Part shown: positions 33,921-42,075 of the stretch, one piece after another
Layout of the letters: each line of letters begins with the position of its first letter
Numbering within the stretch: the first letter of the stretch is position 1
Assembly (NCBI RefSeq): GCF_001908235.1
Contig: NZ_LGHK01000003.1
Location: forward strand, 1-54,991
DNA from: Bradyrhizobium sp. NAS96.2
GTDB taxonomy: Bacteria > Pseudomonadota > Alphaproteobacteria > Rhizobiales > Xanthobacteraceae
Direction: 5' to 3'
Length of the DNA stretch: 54,991 nt
Notes under the pieces: model-generated
Database searches by the model: none
What the model saw: only the letters and a program-made list of their open reading frames with translations
What the model was told of the DNA's origin: nothing
Position numbers and translations under genes: made by a program

Positions 33921-35945
33921 ATGCGGTCCCTGTTTCGCCTGCTCGCCGCTCTGGTGCTTTGCGTGCAACCGGCGCTCGCCTGGGAGTATTGGGGAGGAGA
34001 TCGCGGGGGACAGCGCTTCTCGCCGCTGACGCAGATCACGGCGGACAATGTCGGCACGCTGGTGCGCGGCTGGGAATTCCGCACCGGCGATCTCGATGCC
34101 CGCCCGCCCGAGGTCATGAAGCGCACCAAGTTCGAGGTGACGCCGCTGTTCGTCGCGGACAGCCTGATCTTCTGCACGCCGTTCAACGAAGTGATCGCGC
34201 TCGATCCCGGCAGCGGCGCGCAGAAATGGCGTTTCGATCCGAAGATCAGCATGGCGCAGCGGCCGGCCAACCGCTTCGTCTGCCGAGGCGTTGCGCACTG
34301 GACCGATGATCGTGCGGCCGAAGGTGCGGCCTGCAAGTCACGGATCTTCACCGGCACCAATGACACGCGCCTGATCGCGCTCGATGCCAGGACCGGCAAG
34401 CCCTGCGCCGATTTCGGCAATGGCGGCGAGATCAAGATCGATGCCGGCATGAAGCTGGAATGGCCGGGCGAATTTCAGATCACGTCGGCGCCGGTGACGG
34501 GGCGCGGCGTGGTCGTGGTCGGGTCCGCGATCGGCGACAACCGGCGGGTCGATGCGCCGGTCGGCGCGGTGCGCGCCTTCGATGCGCGGACCGGCCAACC
34601 GCGCTGGATCTTCGATCCACTGGTGCACGACAGCGTCGAGGCCGGCCACAGCAATGTCTGGGCGCCGATGTCGGTGGACGAGGAGCGGGGCCTGGTGTTC
34701 CTGCCGACGACATCGCCCAGTCCCGATTTCTGGGGCGGCAAGCGCCCCGGCAATGACGAGCACGCCAATTCGGTGGTCGCGCTGCGGATCGAGACCGGCG
34801 AGCTGGTATGGGCATTCCAGACCGTGCATCACGACGTCTGGGATTACGATCTGCCGGCGCAGCCGACGTTGGCGCGGATCGACACCGGCAACGGCATGCG
34901 TGACGTCGTGATCCAGCCGACCAAGCAGGGCTTCGTGTTCGTGCTTGATCGCGATACCGGCAAGCCGGTGTGGCCGGTCGAGGAGCGCGCGGTGCCGCAG
35001 AGCGGCGCCGAGGGCGAGAAGCTGTCGCCGACGCAGCCGTTTCCGACCCATGTGCCGCCATTGCTGACGCAGCGCATGACGGCCGATGATGTCGGCGGCA
35101 TGCTGCCGGGCATCGGCAGCGCGGCGTGCGAGAAGCTGCTCGCGCAATCCCGCAATGAGGGGCTCTACACGCCGCCGTCGACGCAAGGCACGATCGTCTA
35201 TCCGATGACCGGCGGCGGCGTGAACTGGGGTAGCGCGGCGTTCGATCCGGTCAACCAGATCCTCCTCGCCAATGTCAGCCATGCGGCGCATCTCATCACC
35301 CTGATTCCGCGCGACCAGGCCAAGGGCTTCAATCCGCCGCCCGGCCATGATTTCGGCCAGCAGCAGGGCGCACCGTTTGCGATGTCGCGGGCACTGGCGA
35401 GCACGGAGGTCGGCTCGCCGTGCAACAAGCCGCCGTGGGGTGAGACGGTGGCGGTCGATCTCAAGGCAGGCAAGGTGCTCTGGCATTCGACGGTCGGCAC
35501 CAGCGAGGATCTCGCGCCGCTCGGCATCGCGCTCAATACCGGCACGCCGCTGCTCAATGGCGTTGCGATCACCGCGGGCGGACTGGTGTTCACCGGCGCG
35601 ATGGATGCCTATCTGCGCGCGTTCGATGTCAAGTCGGGAAAGCAATTGTGGCTCGGCCGGCTTCCGGTGCCGGGCGTCGCCAATCCGATGACCTATCTGT
35701 GGAAGGGCGAGCAGTATGTCGTGATCGGTGCCGGCGGCCATTCCGAAGGCGGCACATCGATCGGCGACAGCGTCGTGGCGTTTCGCCTGCCGCGTCAGGG
35801 CGAAGCTGTTTCGCCTCTCGCGCGCCTGATCGATCGTCCCGGTGGGCGGCTGACCGTCAAGGCGGTCGCTGGCGGTCTCGCGCTCGTCGCCCTCGTTGCG
35901 TCGTTGTGCCGCTGGCGGCGGAGCCGCCGCTCGCGATCCGCTTAG
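33921..35945 (+). CDS. PQQ-dependent quinoprotein dehydrogenase, membrane-anchored
   Basis: A 674-residue protein with a signal peptide (cut after ALA before WEYWGGD). The beta-propeller of PQQ dehydrogenases is seen in repeated blade motifs: IALDPGSGAQKWRFDP, AFDARTGQPRWIFDP, ALRIETGELVWAFQTVHHDVWDYD, DRDTGKPVWPVEERAVPQS, AVDLKAGKVLWHSTVG and AFDVKSGKQLWLGRLP. The HHDVWDYD section is typical of the glucose dehydrogenase type. A hydrophobic helix near the C-terminus (about 643-663), followed by RWRRSRRSRS, probably anchors it in the inner membrane. Substrate is not predictable. PQQ synthesis genes are not in the window. Confidence 0.92.
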   Translation: MRSLFRLLAALVLCVQPALAWEYWGGDRGGQRFSPLTQITADNVGTLVRGWEFRTGDLDARPPEVMKRTKFEVTPLFVADSLIFCTPFNEVIALDPGSGAQKWRFDPKISMAQRPANRFVCRGVAHWTDDRAAEGAACKSRIFTGTNDTRLIALDARTGKPCADFGNGGEIKIDAGMKLEWPGEFQITSAPVTGRGVVVVGSAIGDNRRVDAPVGAVRAFDARTGQPRWIFDPLVHDSVEAGHSNVWAPMSVDEERGLVFLPTTSPSPDFWGGKRPGNDEHANSVVALRIETGELVWAFQTVHHDVWDYDLPAQPTLARIDTGNGMRDVVIQPTKQGFVFVLDRDTGKPVWPVEERAVPQSGAEGEKLSPTQPFPTHVPPLLTQRMTADDVGGMLPGIGSAACEKLLAQSRNEGLYTPPSTQGTIVYPMTGGGVNWGSAAFDPVNQILLANVSHAAHLITLIPRDQAKGFNPPPGHDFGQQQGAPFAMSRALASTEVGSPCNKPPWGETVAVDLKAGKVLWHSTVGTSEDLAPLGIALNTGTPLLNGVAITAGGLVFTGAMDAYLRAFDVKSGKQLWLGRLPVPGVANPMTYLWKGEQYVVIGAGGHSEGGTSIGDSVVAFRLPRQGEAVSPLARLIDRPGGRLTVKAVAGGLALVALVASLCRWRRSRRSRSA

Positions 35946-36344
35946 GTGCTCCCTGCCGCGGGTGCGCACCGCCAAAACATCGAAAACAACCCCATGCAAA
36001 GGAGCCGGCGGCCGCCGGCGTTCGAAACGCAACTTGACACGTCGGGCAAGTCAGGGGTATATTTCTAATATTCCGAAATTGTGCAAGTGTCGCCTCCGCT
36101 GAAGCGCGACGGATTCAGGTTGAATCGGCCTGGCGGCATTCGCTGCATCTCCCCCGCAACCGGAGAGCGAGCGCAGTTTCTTCGTGGATGCAATTGAACC
36201 TAGTGCAGGCGCGGACAGGCGCGATCGCGATGCACGCGTCTGGTCCCAAATTGCCTGCGCAATCCTAGCGCTTGATCCCTATCAAAAATGCTGGCGTCAT
36301 TTGGGTTAGAAGAGGGGCGCTCACAGAAGTCTCAGGAGGTCCCG
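35946..36344. other. Intergenic stretch with a sigma-70-like promoter
   Basis: No gene. A TTGACA at 36034-36039 and TATATT at 36058-36063 with an 18-base spacer form a plausible promoter on the plus strand. The segment around it (ACGTCGGGCAAGTCAGG) resembles an intergenic repeat I associate with Bradyrhizobium genomes. The gene it would serve (36345) is 280 bases downstream, so the link is uncertain. Confidence 0.35.
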
Positions 36345-36560
36345 ATGTCGCACTTCGTAGTCTGCTTCACGAAAGATGTGCTCGGCGATAACGGTCGGCA
36401 GGCCGAGATTTGCCAGAGGATCCTGGAGATCGACGCTCCGACTGAGAGCGAGGCGAAGGAGATCGCCAAGGAAAGATTCTGCAAAGCCGAAAGACTTTGC
36501 GATTGGTCGCTGCATGCCGACCGCATCCGGGTCAAGTCTGCTGACTTTTCCGTCGCATAG
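36345..36560 (+). CDS. Conserved hypothetical protein
   Basis: A 71-residue soluble protein: MSHFVVCFTKDVLGDNGRQ at the start, then EICQRILEIDAPTESEAKEIAK and WSLHADRIRVKSAD. The ATG at 36345 has AGGAGG five bases before it; the frame extends further upstream but without support. The strand-helix-helix-strand look suggests a small alpha/beta domain. I recall similar short proteins in Bradyrhizobium; no function is known to me. Confidence 0.75.
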   Translation: MSHFVVCFTKDVLGDNGRQAEICQRILEIDAPTESEAKEIAKERFCKAERLCDWSLHADRIRVKSADFSVA

Positions 36561-36666
36561 ACCAGGCGGACAAGCTGGCGGGGGGGCGGTCGGCGCCCTT
36601 TCGACCTTGGCCCTGCGCGATAACATCGGCGCATGAATGTCGCAAATCCAGCAAAGGAGCCACCAC

Positions 36667-36861
36667 GTGACCAAGCGCGTCCTTGAGAGGTTTTCCGCGT
36701 CTGGGTGGAGACTCGTCACCATCATGGACAACACGATGCCACCACGACATCCCAACGATGACGATGACGATGATGATGATGACGAGGACGAAGACAACGA
36801 CACCGAACCGGATGACGAGCGCCAGCCGCCGGTCGTCAGAGAACCCGACGAAGGCGAATAA
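36667..36861 (+). CDS. Small acidic protein with poly-Asp tract
   Basis: A 64-residue product starting at GTG 36667, with AAAGGAG just before it. The N-terminus TKRVLERFSASGWRLVTIMDN is basic and helical. It is followed by a run of nine Asp, then EDEDND and more acidic residues, coded by GAT/GAC/GAG triplets that form a microsatellite-like stretch (about 36759-36800). An in-frame ATG at 36637 is an alternative start. Possibly cation-binding or nucleic-acid-mimicking; no family recognised. Confidence 0.55.
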   Translation: MTKRVLERFSASGWRLVTIMDNTMPPRHPNDDDDDDDDDEDEDNDTEPDDERQPPVVREPDEGE

Positions 36862-37044
36862 GCGCGAAGGCTCGTGCAACTTGATCAGCGCCTTGGTCGC
36901 CGGAGGAGATACGCGAGCCAATGTCGCGTATTGGCCCTAATGCGAAGTCCGGGCGGGCTTTGTCTGCTTGTCGCGGTAGACCGGAAGTCACTGAACGCCA
37001 CTCCGAACGGCGCTTTTGACCCCAAGCGGACATCATGCCGTCCG

Positions 37045-37214
37045 GTCGTGCTGATGCAAAATCATCCGGGAGGAGACCCAACACCATCGCGTGCTGACAT
37101 CGAGATGACGCGAGTGATCGTTGAGATCGCGAAGCAGTTCGTATGACAACCCAGGACCACATCATCGTCGGCAAGCAAGGTCACGCCAGTCTGAAAAAAC
37201 TGAAGCCGATCTAA
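37045..37214 (+). pseudogene. radC remnant (C-terminal JAB/MPN domain), frameshifted
   Basis: One frame reads [20 protein letters not shown] then [14 protein letters not shown] second frame continues QDHIIVGKQGHASLKKLKPI and stops at 37214. Together these match the C-terminal end of RadC-type JAB-domain proteins (HNHPSGDPTPS...DHIIVG). The frame breaks near 37145. The first His of the H-x-H metal motif is replaced by Gln. No N-terminal part is found upstream. It is a decayed fragment, perhaps left by a mobile element. Confidence 0.75.
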
Positions 37215-37293
37215 ACGACGTCGCTTCTTTGGGCCAAAGCGGACCTTATCCTCGGACCCAAAAAGAACACACGCGCGTTCGTCCGCAGAGCGA

Positions 37294-37518
37294 TCAGCGG
37301 ATGCGCGCACCGCGGTTGTACCCGCGCATCTTTCCGTCGCTCGCAACGACGCGATGGCACGGTATCGACGGATCGTAATTTGATCGCATAACGGCTCCGA
37401 CAGCCCGTGCCGCCTTCGGATTTCCAGCTCTTGAAGCGACCTCTTTGTACGTCATCGTCTTGCTTTTCGGTATTTTCCGGACGATATCGCGCACTTTGTC
37501 GGAGAACGTCTTTTTCAT
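37294..37518 (-). CDS. MGMT-family alkyltransferase-like protein, short C-terminus
   Basis: A 74-residue product from the ATG at 37516-37518: MKKTFSDKVRDIVRKIPKSK, TMTYKEVASRAGNPKAARAV and the active-site segment IPCHRVVASDGKMRGYNRG. This is the DNA-binding domain of O6-methylguanine-DNA methyltransferases with the reactive Cys in PCHRV. Family members normally continue about 20 residues with a K-x-x-LL-x-x-EG helix; here a stop follows GARIR. It may be a truncated, weakened or inactive copy. It lies next to the radC remnant, so this patch looks like decaying DNA-repair-related DNA. Confidence 0.75.
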   Translation of the reverse strand: MKKTFSDKVRDIVRKIPKSKTMTYKEVASRAGNPKAARAVGAVMRSNYDPSIPCHRVVASDGKMRGYNRGARIR

Positions 37519-38183
37519 ATGCCAAGCGTAGCCTTCTTCCGGTTGACCGCCAGGAGTGTTCCTTGTGTTTGTATGGAACGTAATTCCTGGCCAACCGTTC
37601 CCGGTACCGACGATAGTCACAATCGCCGGCGGCGTCCGGCAACGCGCTGCTTCCGACTGGTCCGGTGTTGGGTGCTCTCCGGACGTCTCATCAACGATCC
37701 TCGACCGCCGCATTTGACCCTAGCTGTGTAAAAACGCGAAAGACCGAAACGCGGCTAGAACTACATTCCTCAGTTCGTCGTCTTTGTTGAAATCGCTTGC
37801 GCTCATGACCGCCGGATCGGTCTTGGACGCATAAAGTGTTCTATCGAGCTCAATCAGTTTGGCGTTTTCACACAGCCAAGACCCCCCCCTGGGCGGACAT
37901 TCCCCAAAGCATCGCCGATGCTTTGAGAGCGACACGGACCTCGCTATCCCCGCTCGCATACACTGGATTTTCGAGTACACGCCCTGTTCTAATCATGTTT
38001 TAGCGCGGCGCCGTCACACATCAGAAACACGAATTCTCAATGCGTGCACCGAAACGACGTTCGTGCTGATCCGCGCGATGCCGTGCTTGCGTTCGATGTA
38101 ACGCATCGCTTACGGGTCGCGGGCGGACACGCTGGCTTTCCCAGCGACCGGTTCATTCCAGATCATTGCCCATGGAGATTGCG
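37519..38183. other. Stretch without a firm gene
   Basis: The minus strand has an open frame at 37980-37720 that ends in a protein-like stretch (LIELDRTLYASKTDPAVMSA, DFNKDDELRNVVLAAFRSFA). It has no good ribosome site and its N-terminus looks random, so it may be a fragment. The remainder shows no gene. GCATCGCCGATGC at 37911-37923 is a small inverted repeat. Confidence 0.3.
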
Positions 38184-38480
38184 ATGAAGAAGATCACTGC
38201 ACCGATCCTCTTGGCCGCCGCGCTTGCCTTGCCGTCCGCGCCGGCCAACGCCACCGTCCTCGATCTCTCGACCATGACCTGCAAGCAGTTCGTCGAAGGC
38301 GGCGACGACAACATCAAGATGGTGCTGATCTGGATGGATGGCTGGTACAAGGGCGATTCCGACGAGGCGATCATCGACACCGAGGTGTTTACCGAGAACG
38401 CCAAGAAGTTCGGCACCTATTGCGGAAAGAATCCGACCATCAGCATCGTCAACGCCGCCGAGGCCGTTCTCGGCAAGTAA
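38184..38480 (+). CDS. HdeA/HdeB-family protein
   Basis: A 98-residue exported protein: signal peptide to about PANA (residue 24), then LDLSTMTCKQFVEGGDDNIKMVLIWMDGWYKG and FTENAKKFGTYCGKNPTISIVNAAEAVLG. Two Cys in the mature part would form the disulfide of the HdeA fold. HdeA proteins are periplasmic acid-stress chaperones; rhizobial members are common and not all are acid-linked. ATG 38184 has GGAG seven bases upstream; an in-frame ATG at 38172 is less likely. It is followed by a repeat that may end transcription. Confidence 0.88.
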   Translation: MKKITAPILLAAALALPSAPANATVLDLSTMTCKQFVEGGDDNIKMVLIWMDGWYKGDSDEAIIDTEVFTENAKKFGTYCGKNPTISIVNAAEAVLGK

Positions 38481-38492
38481 GCTTTTTGTTTT

Positions 38493-38564
38493 GAGCATAA
38501 TCTCAGCGCAAACGCGTTGCGTTTGTCGCAGGAAAACCGCTTCGCACTTTTCCGGATGATGCTC
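38493..38564. repeat. Rhizobial intergenic palindromic repeat, likely bidirectional terminator
   Basis: The outer arms GAGCATAATC and GATGATGCTC are inverted with one mismatch. Inside lie a perfect hairpin CAAACGC-GTT-GCGTTTG (38509-38525) and AAAACCGCTTCGCACTTTTCC. I recall this element (GAGCATGATC...AAAACCGCTTCGCAC...GATCATGCTC) as very widespread between genes in Bradyrhizobium and relatives. It sits exactly between convergent genes (hdeA-like and thioesterase stops). Confidence 0.75.
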
Positions 38565-39025
38565 TATCCCGGCAACATCGCGAACGCGCTCGACACCATC
38601 GCCACCGGCTTGTTGTCGGTGGCGGAGGATAGCGTGACACGACCGAAGCTCATGGTGCGGCCGAGCCGGACCACGCGGGCGTCAGCCAGCACGTCGGAGG
38701 CGGTCACCGCGCGCATGAAATGCGTGGTCTGGTCGACCGTCGTCATCGGGCGATAGCCCTTGTTGGCTGCGAGGTTGGCGAGCACCATCGCGGTGTCGGC
38801 GAACGCCATCAGGGCCTGGCCGCAGACGATGCCGCCATTGCGGCACAGCCGCTCCGAGAACGGCATGCGCAGGATGGCGCCGGGCTGCCAATCGGCAGCG
38901 TTGCCGGGCGGCGGTGTGAACTCGAACTGCTCGATCGACAGATTGAGATCCTGCACCCACGGCGCAAAGACGTCGCCGATCACCCGTCGCGCCTCGTCGA
39001 TCCCGAATTCACCGGCCTGCTGCAT
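38564..39025 (-). CDS. PaaI-family (hotdog) acyl-CoA thioesterase
   Basis: A 153-residue single hotdog domain. FSERLCRNGGIVCGQALMAFADTAMVLA holds the helix and the position of the catalytic Asp in the FAD segment. It is followed by TTVDQTTHFMRAVTASDVLADARVVRLGRTMSFGRVTL. Fits the PaaI group that hydrolyses acyl-CoA. It lies 44 bases downstream of the amidase gene on the same strand and may be cotranscribed with it. The stop falls at the edge of the palindromic repeat. Confidence 0.87.
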   Translation of the reverse strand: MQQAGEFGIDEARRVIGDVFAPWVQDLNLSIEQFEFTPPPGNAADWQPGAILRMPFSERLCRNGGIVCGQALMAFADTAMVLANLAANKGYRPMTTVDQTTHFMRAVTASDVLADARVVRLGRTMSFGRVTLSSATDNKPVAMVSSAFAMLPG

Positions 39026-39069
39026 GACGTCCCGTTTCCCCTGTTGATTTATTGTTCTCTATCTATCGC

Positions 39070-40545
39070 CTAGTTGCGCGTGACATGCACGAATGGCGTC
39101 TTGCCGGCATTCCACTTGCCGTCGATCGCCCGCTCGATCTGGGCGGCGAGCTGCAGCAGCAGGCCGTCATCGGCCTGTTTTGCGATCGCCTGGATGCCGA
39201 GCGGCAGGCCGTGCTCGTTGGTCGCGAGCGGCAGCGAGATCGCCGGGATGCCGCAGAGGTTTGCGAGCGGTGTGAAGGCGAAGTTGCGCCAGAGATTGCC
39301 GAACCAGTCCAGCACCGACGGGTTGTCGCTGATGGTGAGATACTCCGTGGTGCCGACCTTCGGCGTCGGCAGCGCCGTGATCGGGGTCAGGATGATGTCC
39401 CAATCCTCGAAGAACGCGCCGAAGCCGCGCGCCGTCGTGTTGAAGGTGGCCTGCATGCGGGCGCGATCGGCGAAGCTAAAGTCGCGGCCATGCTCCCAGA
39501 TGCGGATATTGATCGGCTCGATCAGGTCCGCCGGTGGCCGCTCCAGGCCGCGCGCCGCAAGCATGTTGCCGATCACGACGGCGAAATTGCTGATGTAGCA
39601 GGTGGTCTGCGCCGCGAAGGCTTCCGTGTAGTCGAGCGACGGCAGTGCGTAATCGACCTGATGGCCGAGACCTTCGAGGAAGCGTCCGACCCGCTCGAGC
39701 TCGGCGGTGATATGCGGCGTCGCGCGGTAGTCGCCCCAGGTGTGCGACAGCGCGATCTTGAGGCGGCCGGGGTCGCGCGCGATCATCGCTGCGTAGGGCT
39801 CCTGTGGGGTCCAGAACGGCATGAACTCGCCGGGCGCAGGTCCGCGACACGCGTCGACGAAGGCGGCGGTGTCGCGCACCGAGCGCGACTGGCAGCCCTG
39901 GATCGAAACGAGGCCAGTGAGATCGGACAGATGCGGCGCGAGCGAGAACACGCCGCGCGATACTTTCAGTCCGATATTGCCGTTGACGCCGGCGGGAATC
40001 CGGATCGAGCCGCCGCCGTCGGTCGCATGCGCGATCGGCACCGCGCCGGCGGCGACCATCGCCGCGCTGCCGGCCGACGAGCCGCAGGTGGTGTAGTCGG
40101 TGTTCCAGGGATTGCGCGTGACATAGACCGCGGGGTTCTCGGCCGAGCTGCAAACCCCGAACTCCGGCGTGGTGGTGCGGCCGATCAAATTGAGACCGGC
40201 CTTGCGCAGCTTGGTGGTCAGGAAGGTGTCGGCTGCGGCGCGGTTACCGCGCATCATCAGCGAGCCCATCTCCTGCAACCGTCCCTTCAAGGTCGGGCCG
40301 AGATCCTTCATCAGGAAGGGCAGGCCGGCGAACGGGCCGTTGAGGTCGGCGCCGTCGCGCGCGGGATCTGCGATCACGTCGTCGAACAGCTCGACCACGC
40401 CCGAGAGCGCGGGATCGACCTTGGCGACGGCAGCGGCTGCCTGCGCCGCCAGCTCCCGCGGCGTCAGCTCGCCGTTGCGGACGCGCGCGGCGAGCGCTGT
40501 CCCGTCATGCCGCGTCCATTCGTCCCAGCTCATCGCCAAAGTCAT
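39070..40545 (-). CDS. Amidase (amidase-signature family)
   Basis: A 491-residue enzyme of the amidase-signature fold. The Ser-cisSer-Lys triad is visible: Lys80 in LPFLMKDLG, the cis-Ser in TTCGSSAGSAA (156/157) and nucleophile Ser180 in ATDGGGSIRIPAG. GRTTTPEFG and NPWNTDYTTCGSS are typical. C-terminal NLCGIPAISLPLATNEHGLPLGIQAIAKQADDGLLLQLAAQIE completes the domain. It hydrolyses small amides; the substrate cannot be told. It is not part of a GatCAB complex, since no gatB or gatC is near. First gene of a probable two-gene operon with the thioesterase. Confidence 0.92.
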   Translation of the reverse strand: MTLAMSWDEWTRHDGTALAARVRNGELTPRELAAQAAAAVAKVDPALSGVVELFDDVIADPARDGADLNGPFAGLPFLMKDLGPTLKGRLQEMGSLMMRGNRAAADTFLTTKLRKAGLNLIGRTTTPEFGVCSSAENPAVYVTRNPWNTDYTTCGSSAGSAAMVAAGAVPIAHATDGGGSIRIPAGVNGNIGLKVSRGVFSLAPHLSDLTGLVSIQGCQSRSVRDTAAFVDACRGPAPGEFMPFWTPQEPYAAMIARDPGRLKIALSHTWGDYRATPHITAELERVGRFLEGLGHQVDYALPSLDYTEAFAAQTTCYISNFAVVIGNMLAARGLERPPADLIEPINIRIWEHGRDFSFADRARMQATFNTTARGFGAFFEDWDIILTPITALPTPKVGTTEYLTISDNPSVLDWFGNLWRNFAFTPLANLCGIPAISLPLATNEHGLPLGIQAIAKQADDGLLLQLAAQIERAIDGKWNAGKTPFVHVTRN

Positions 40546-40720
40546 GTCGTCGATTCCTTTTCTGCTTTGTTGCGCACTGTAATTTGCAGAGCCGCCCGGT
40601 CAAACCGTCGCGCTTGCGCTGCGCTCCGAGGCGCTCGCGCTGCGCTGCAAGCGCCGTGCCCGGCTTGAAAATGCCCCAGTTTTGGCGCCCAATTGCCGCT
40701 CGTCAGCGTTGGGGGCGTAC

Positions 40721-40852
40721 ATGTTCCGCAGGTTGGTGTTGCTGGGCGGCGTGATCGCGATCGGGCTTGCGCTTGGTGGCTGCACGCGATGCGGTCCGAT
40801 CTGGGACGACTGGATGCAGTCGCCGAAATCCTGCAAATCAGACCACCTCTAG
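40721..40852 (+). CDS. Very small lipoprotein
   Basis: A 43-residue product: FRRLVLLGGVIAIGLAL then the lipobox LGGC with Cys21, and the short mature part TRCGPIWDDWMQ and SPKSCKSDHL. Two more Cys remain for a possible disulfide. The mature sequence resembles a family of tiny lipoproteins I recall from Bradyrhizobium. The reading frame fits, and 73 bases later the next small exported gene begins. It is short enough to be missed by automatic gene calling. Confidence 0.65.
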   Translation: MFRRLVLLGGVIAIGLALGGCTRCGPIWDDWMQSPKSCKSDHL

Positions 40853-40925
40853 GCAGCGATGGACACGCTTGGCGACCGCTTTCTTGCGGTGATATACCGC
40901 TGACGAAAATGCAAGGAGCGTTCTG

Positions 40926-41201
40926 ATGAGAGTTTTGAGCGCAGTTGCGGTTGCGGTGCTGCTGTCGGCGCCGGCCTATGCGCAAATGCCGAACGTCAAT
41001 CTGATGCCTGAGGTCAAGTCCAAGTCCCAGGAGGAGAAGGATCGGGATGCGGTCAACGACAAGGCCTACAAGGACTCGTTGAGCAAGATTCCGGATGCCA
41101 AGGGATCGTCCGATCCCTGGGGCGCGGTGCGCAGCGATGCGCCGAAGGCGGCGGCCCATCCCGCCAAGCCGAAAACCAAGACCGGAAGCTCCGCGCAGTA
41201 A
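40926..41201 (+). CDS. Small exported protein, paralogue of the 32055-32282 product
   Basis: A 91-residue protein with a signal peptide (MRVLSAVAVAVLLSAPAYAQ). The mature part has DKAYKDSLSKIPDAKGSSDP followed by WGAVRSDAPKAA, the same KAYK-x-x-L-x-x-IP-x-x-K...DPWG pattern as the other copy. The C-terminus is Lys/Pro-rich. AAGGAG lies before the ATG. Function unknown. Confidence 0.72.
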   Translation: MRVLSAVAVAVLLSAPAYAQMPNVNLMPEVKSKSQEEKDRDAVNDKAYKDSLSKIPDAKGSSDPWGAVRSDAPKAAAHPAKPKTKTGSSAQ

Positions 41202-41297
41202 CGCTCCTTCGGGGCGGCTTCCACTTCCTGCAGACTCGGATTCTCGCGGCGTCACCCCTATATTGGGTGCGTCGTCAGTTGGTCCGGAGTTGCGGCA

Positions 41298-41528
41298 ATG
41301 GTATTTCGTCCGCGCGATCTCGCCAGCCGGATGGCCGCGCGGCGCAAGCCGGATGACGGCTATCTGCGCGAGACCTTCAGCCTGCCGCGCGATCAGGCCC
41401 GCCTGCGGGCGCGCGCCTTTCTCAAGCGCTATCCGAAGGCTGCCTATATGAGCGCGGTCGAGAGCTGGCGTGAGCTGCCCGGCGGCGAGATCGAGTTCAC
41501 GATGCGGCGGCTGGCCAGCGCAGACTGA
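41298..41528 (+). CDS. Conserved hypothetical protein
   Basis: A 76-residue basic protein: FRPRDLASRMAARRKPDDGY, LRETFSLPRDQARLRARAFL, KRYPKAAYMSAVESWRELPG, then EIEFTMRRL. Likely helical and soluble. The ATG has GGAG about 11 bases upstream. No named family recognised, but base composition and codon use look like real coding sequence. Confidence 0.6.
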   Translation: MVFRPRDLASRMAARRKPDDGYLRETFSLPRDQARLRARAFLKRYPKAAYMSAVESWRELPGGEIEFTMRRLASAD

Positions 41529-41580
41529 AGCGCGCGGCCTGTTTGGCTTGCGCGGCGGAGCCAATCCAACCCGCCGCGCC

Positions 41581-41787
41581 TCAATCCCGATCGCTCTGCC
41601 CGCGGGGGCGTCCCAGCCCGAGATTGTTCAGCTCGCGGTCGATCCGCAGCTGCACGCGGCGGATCGCCAGGAGGTCGAGTTTCGCTTCGGTCTTGCCGGT
41701 GAAGACCCGGTCACCGATCTGGAAACGCCATTTCCAGACGCCGGCCGTGACCTGCGTGACGCTGAATTCGACGCCCTTGTGAATCAT
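41581..41787 (-). CDS. Conserved hypothetical protein
   Basis: A 68-residue protein from the ATG at 41785-41787: MIHKGVEFSVTQVTAGVWKW, RFQIGDRVFTGKTEAKLDLL, AIRRVQLRIDRELNN. A strand-rich first half is followed by a helix. I recall near-identical short proteins in Bradyrhizobium genomes, without function. It converges with the preceding small gene. Confidence 0.7.
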   Translation of the reverse strand: MIHKGVEFSVTQVTAGVWKWRFQIGDRVFTGKTEAKLDLLAIRRVQLRIDRELNNLGLGRPRGQSDRD

Positions 41788-42059
41788 CTGGAACGGTTCC
41801 GCGAAGGAATGGCGGTCGTCGATAATTAAACTAAAGGTTGTATAATTAACGCCCGTAAAACGATGTTGTGAACTGCAGCGCCCGTCCGGACGTCGGTGTG
41901 GATCCCGAAGTGGATCCATCCGCCGGCGGCACGCCGCGTCTCGCGACGCGAAATCTGGCGTCGGCCCCGGCGCGCCAATGTTACGAACACTGGCGGAACC
42001 CGAGTCTTCCAGTGAAGGCTACGTAGTTTTTTTGGGGGGCAGGAGGGATACCAAGGTAG

Positions 42060-42075
42060 TATGCAGATTGTGCCA
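42060..42075 (-). repeat. Inverted copy of the TGGCACAAACTGCATA repeat
   Basis: Reads TATGCAGATTGTGCCA on the plus strand. Its complement differs by one base from TGGCACAAACTGCATA found at 42933-42948 and 44422-44437. Confidence 0.6.

Noticed and set aside
34338..36032. 564-codon minus-strand frame opposite the PQQ dehydrogenase
   Set aside because: Typical antisense shadow of a high-GC gene; the plus strand has signal peptide, blades and ribosome site.
39052..40668. 538-codon plus-strand frame opposite the amidase
   Set aside because: Shadow frame; the amidase on the minus strand has the full catalytic triad.
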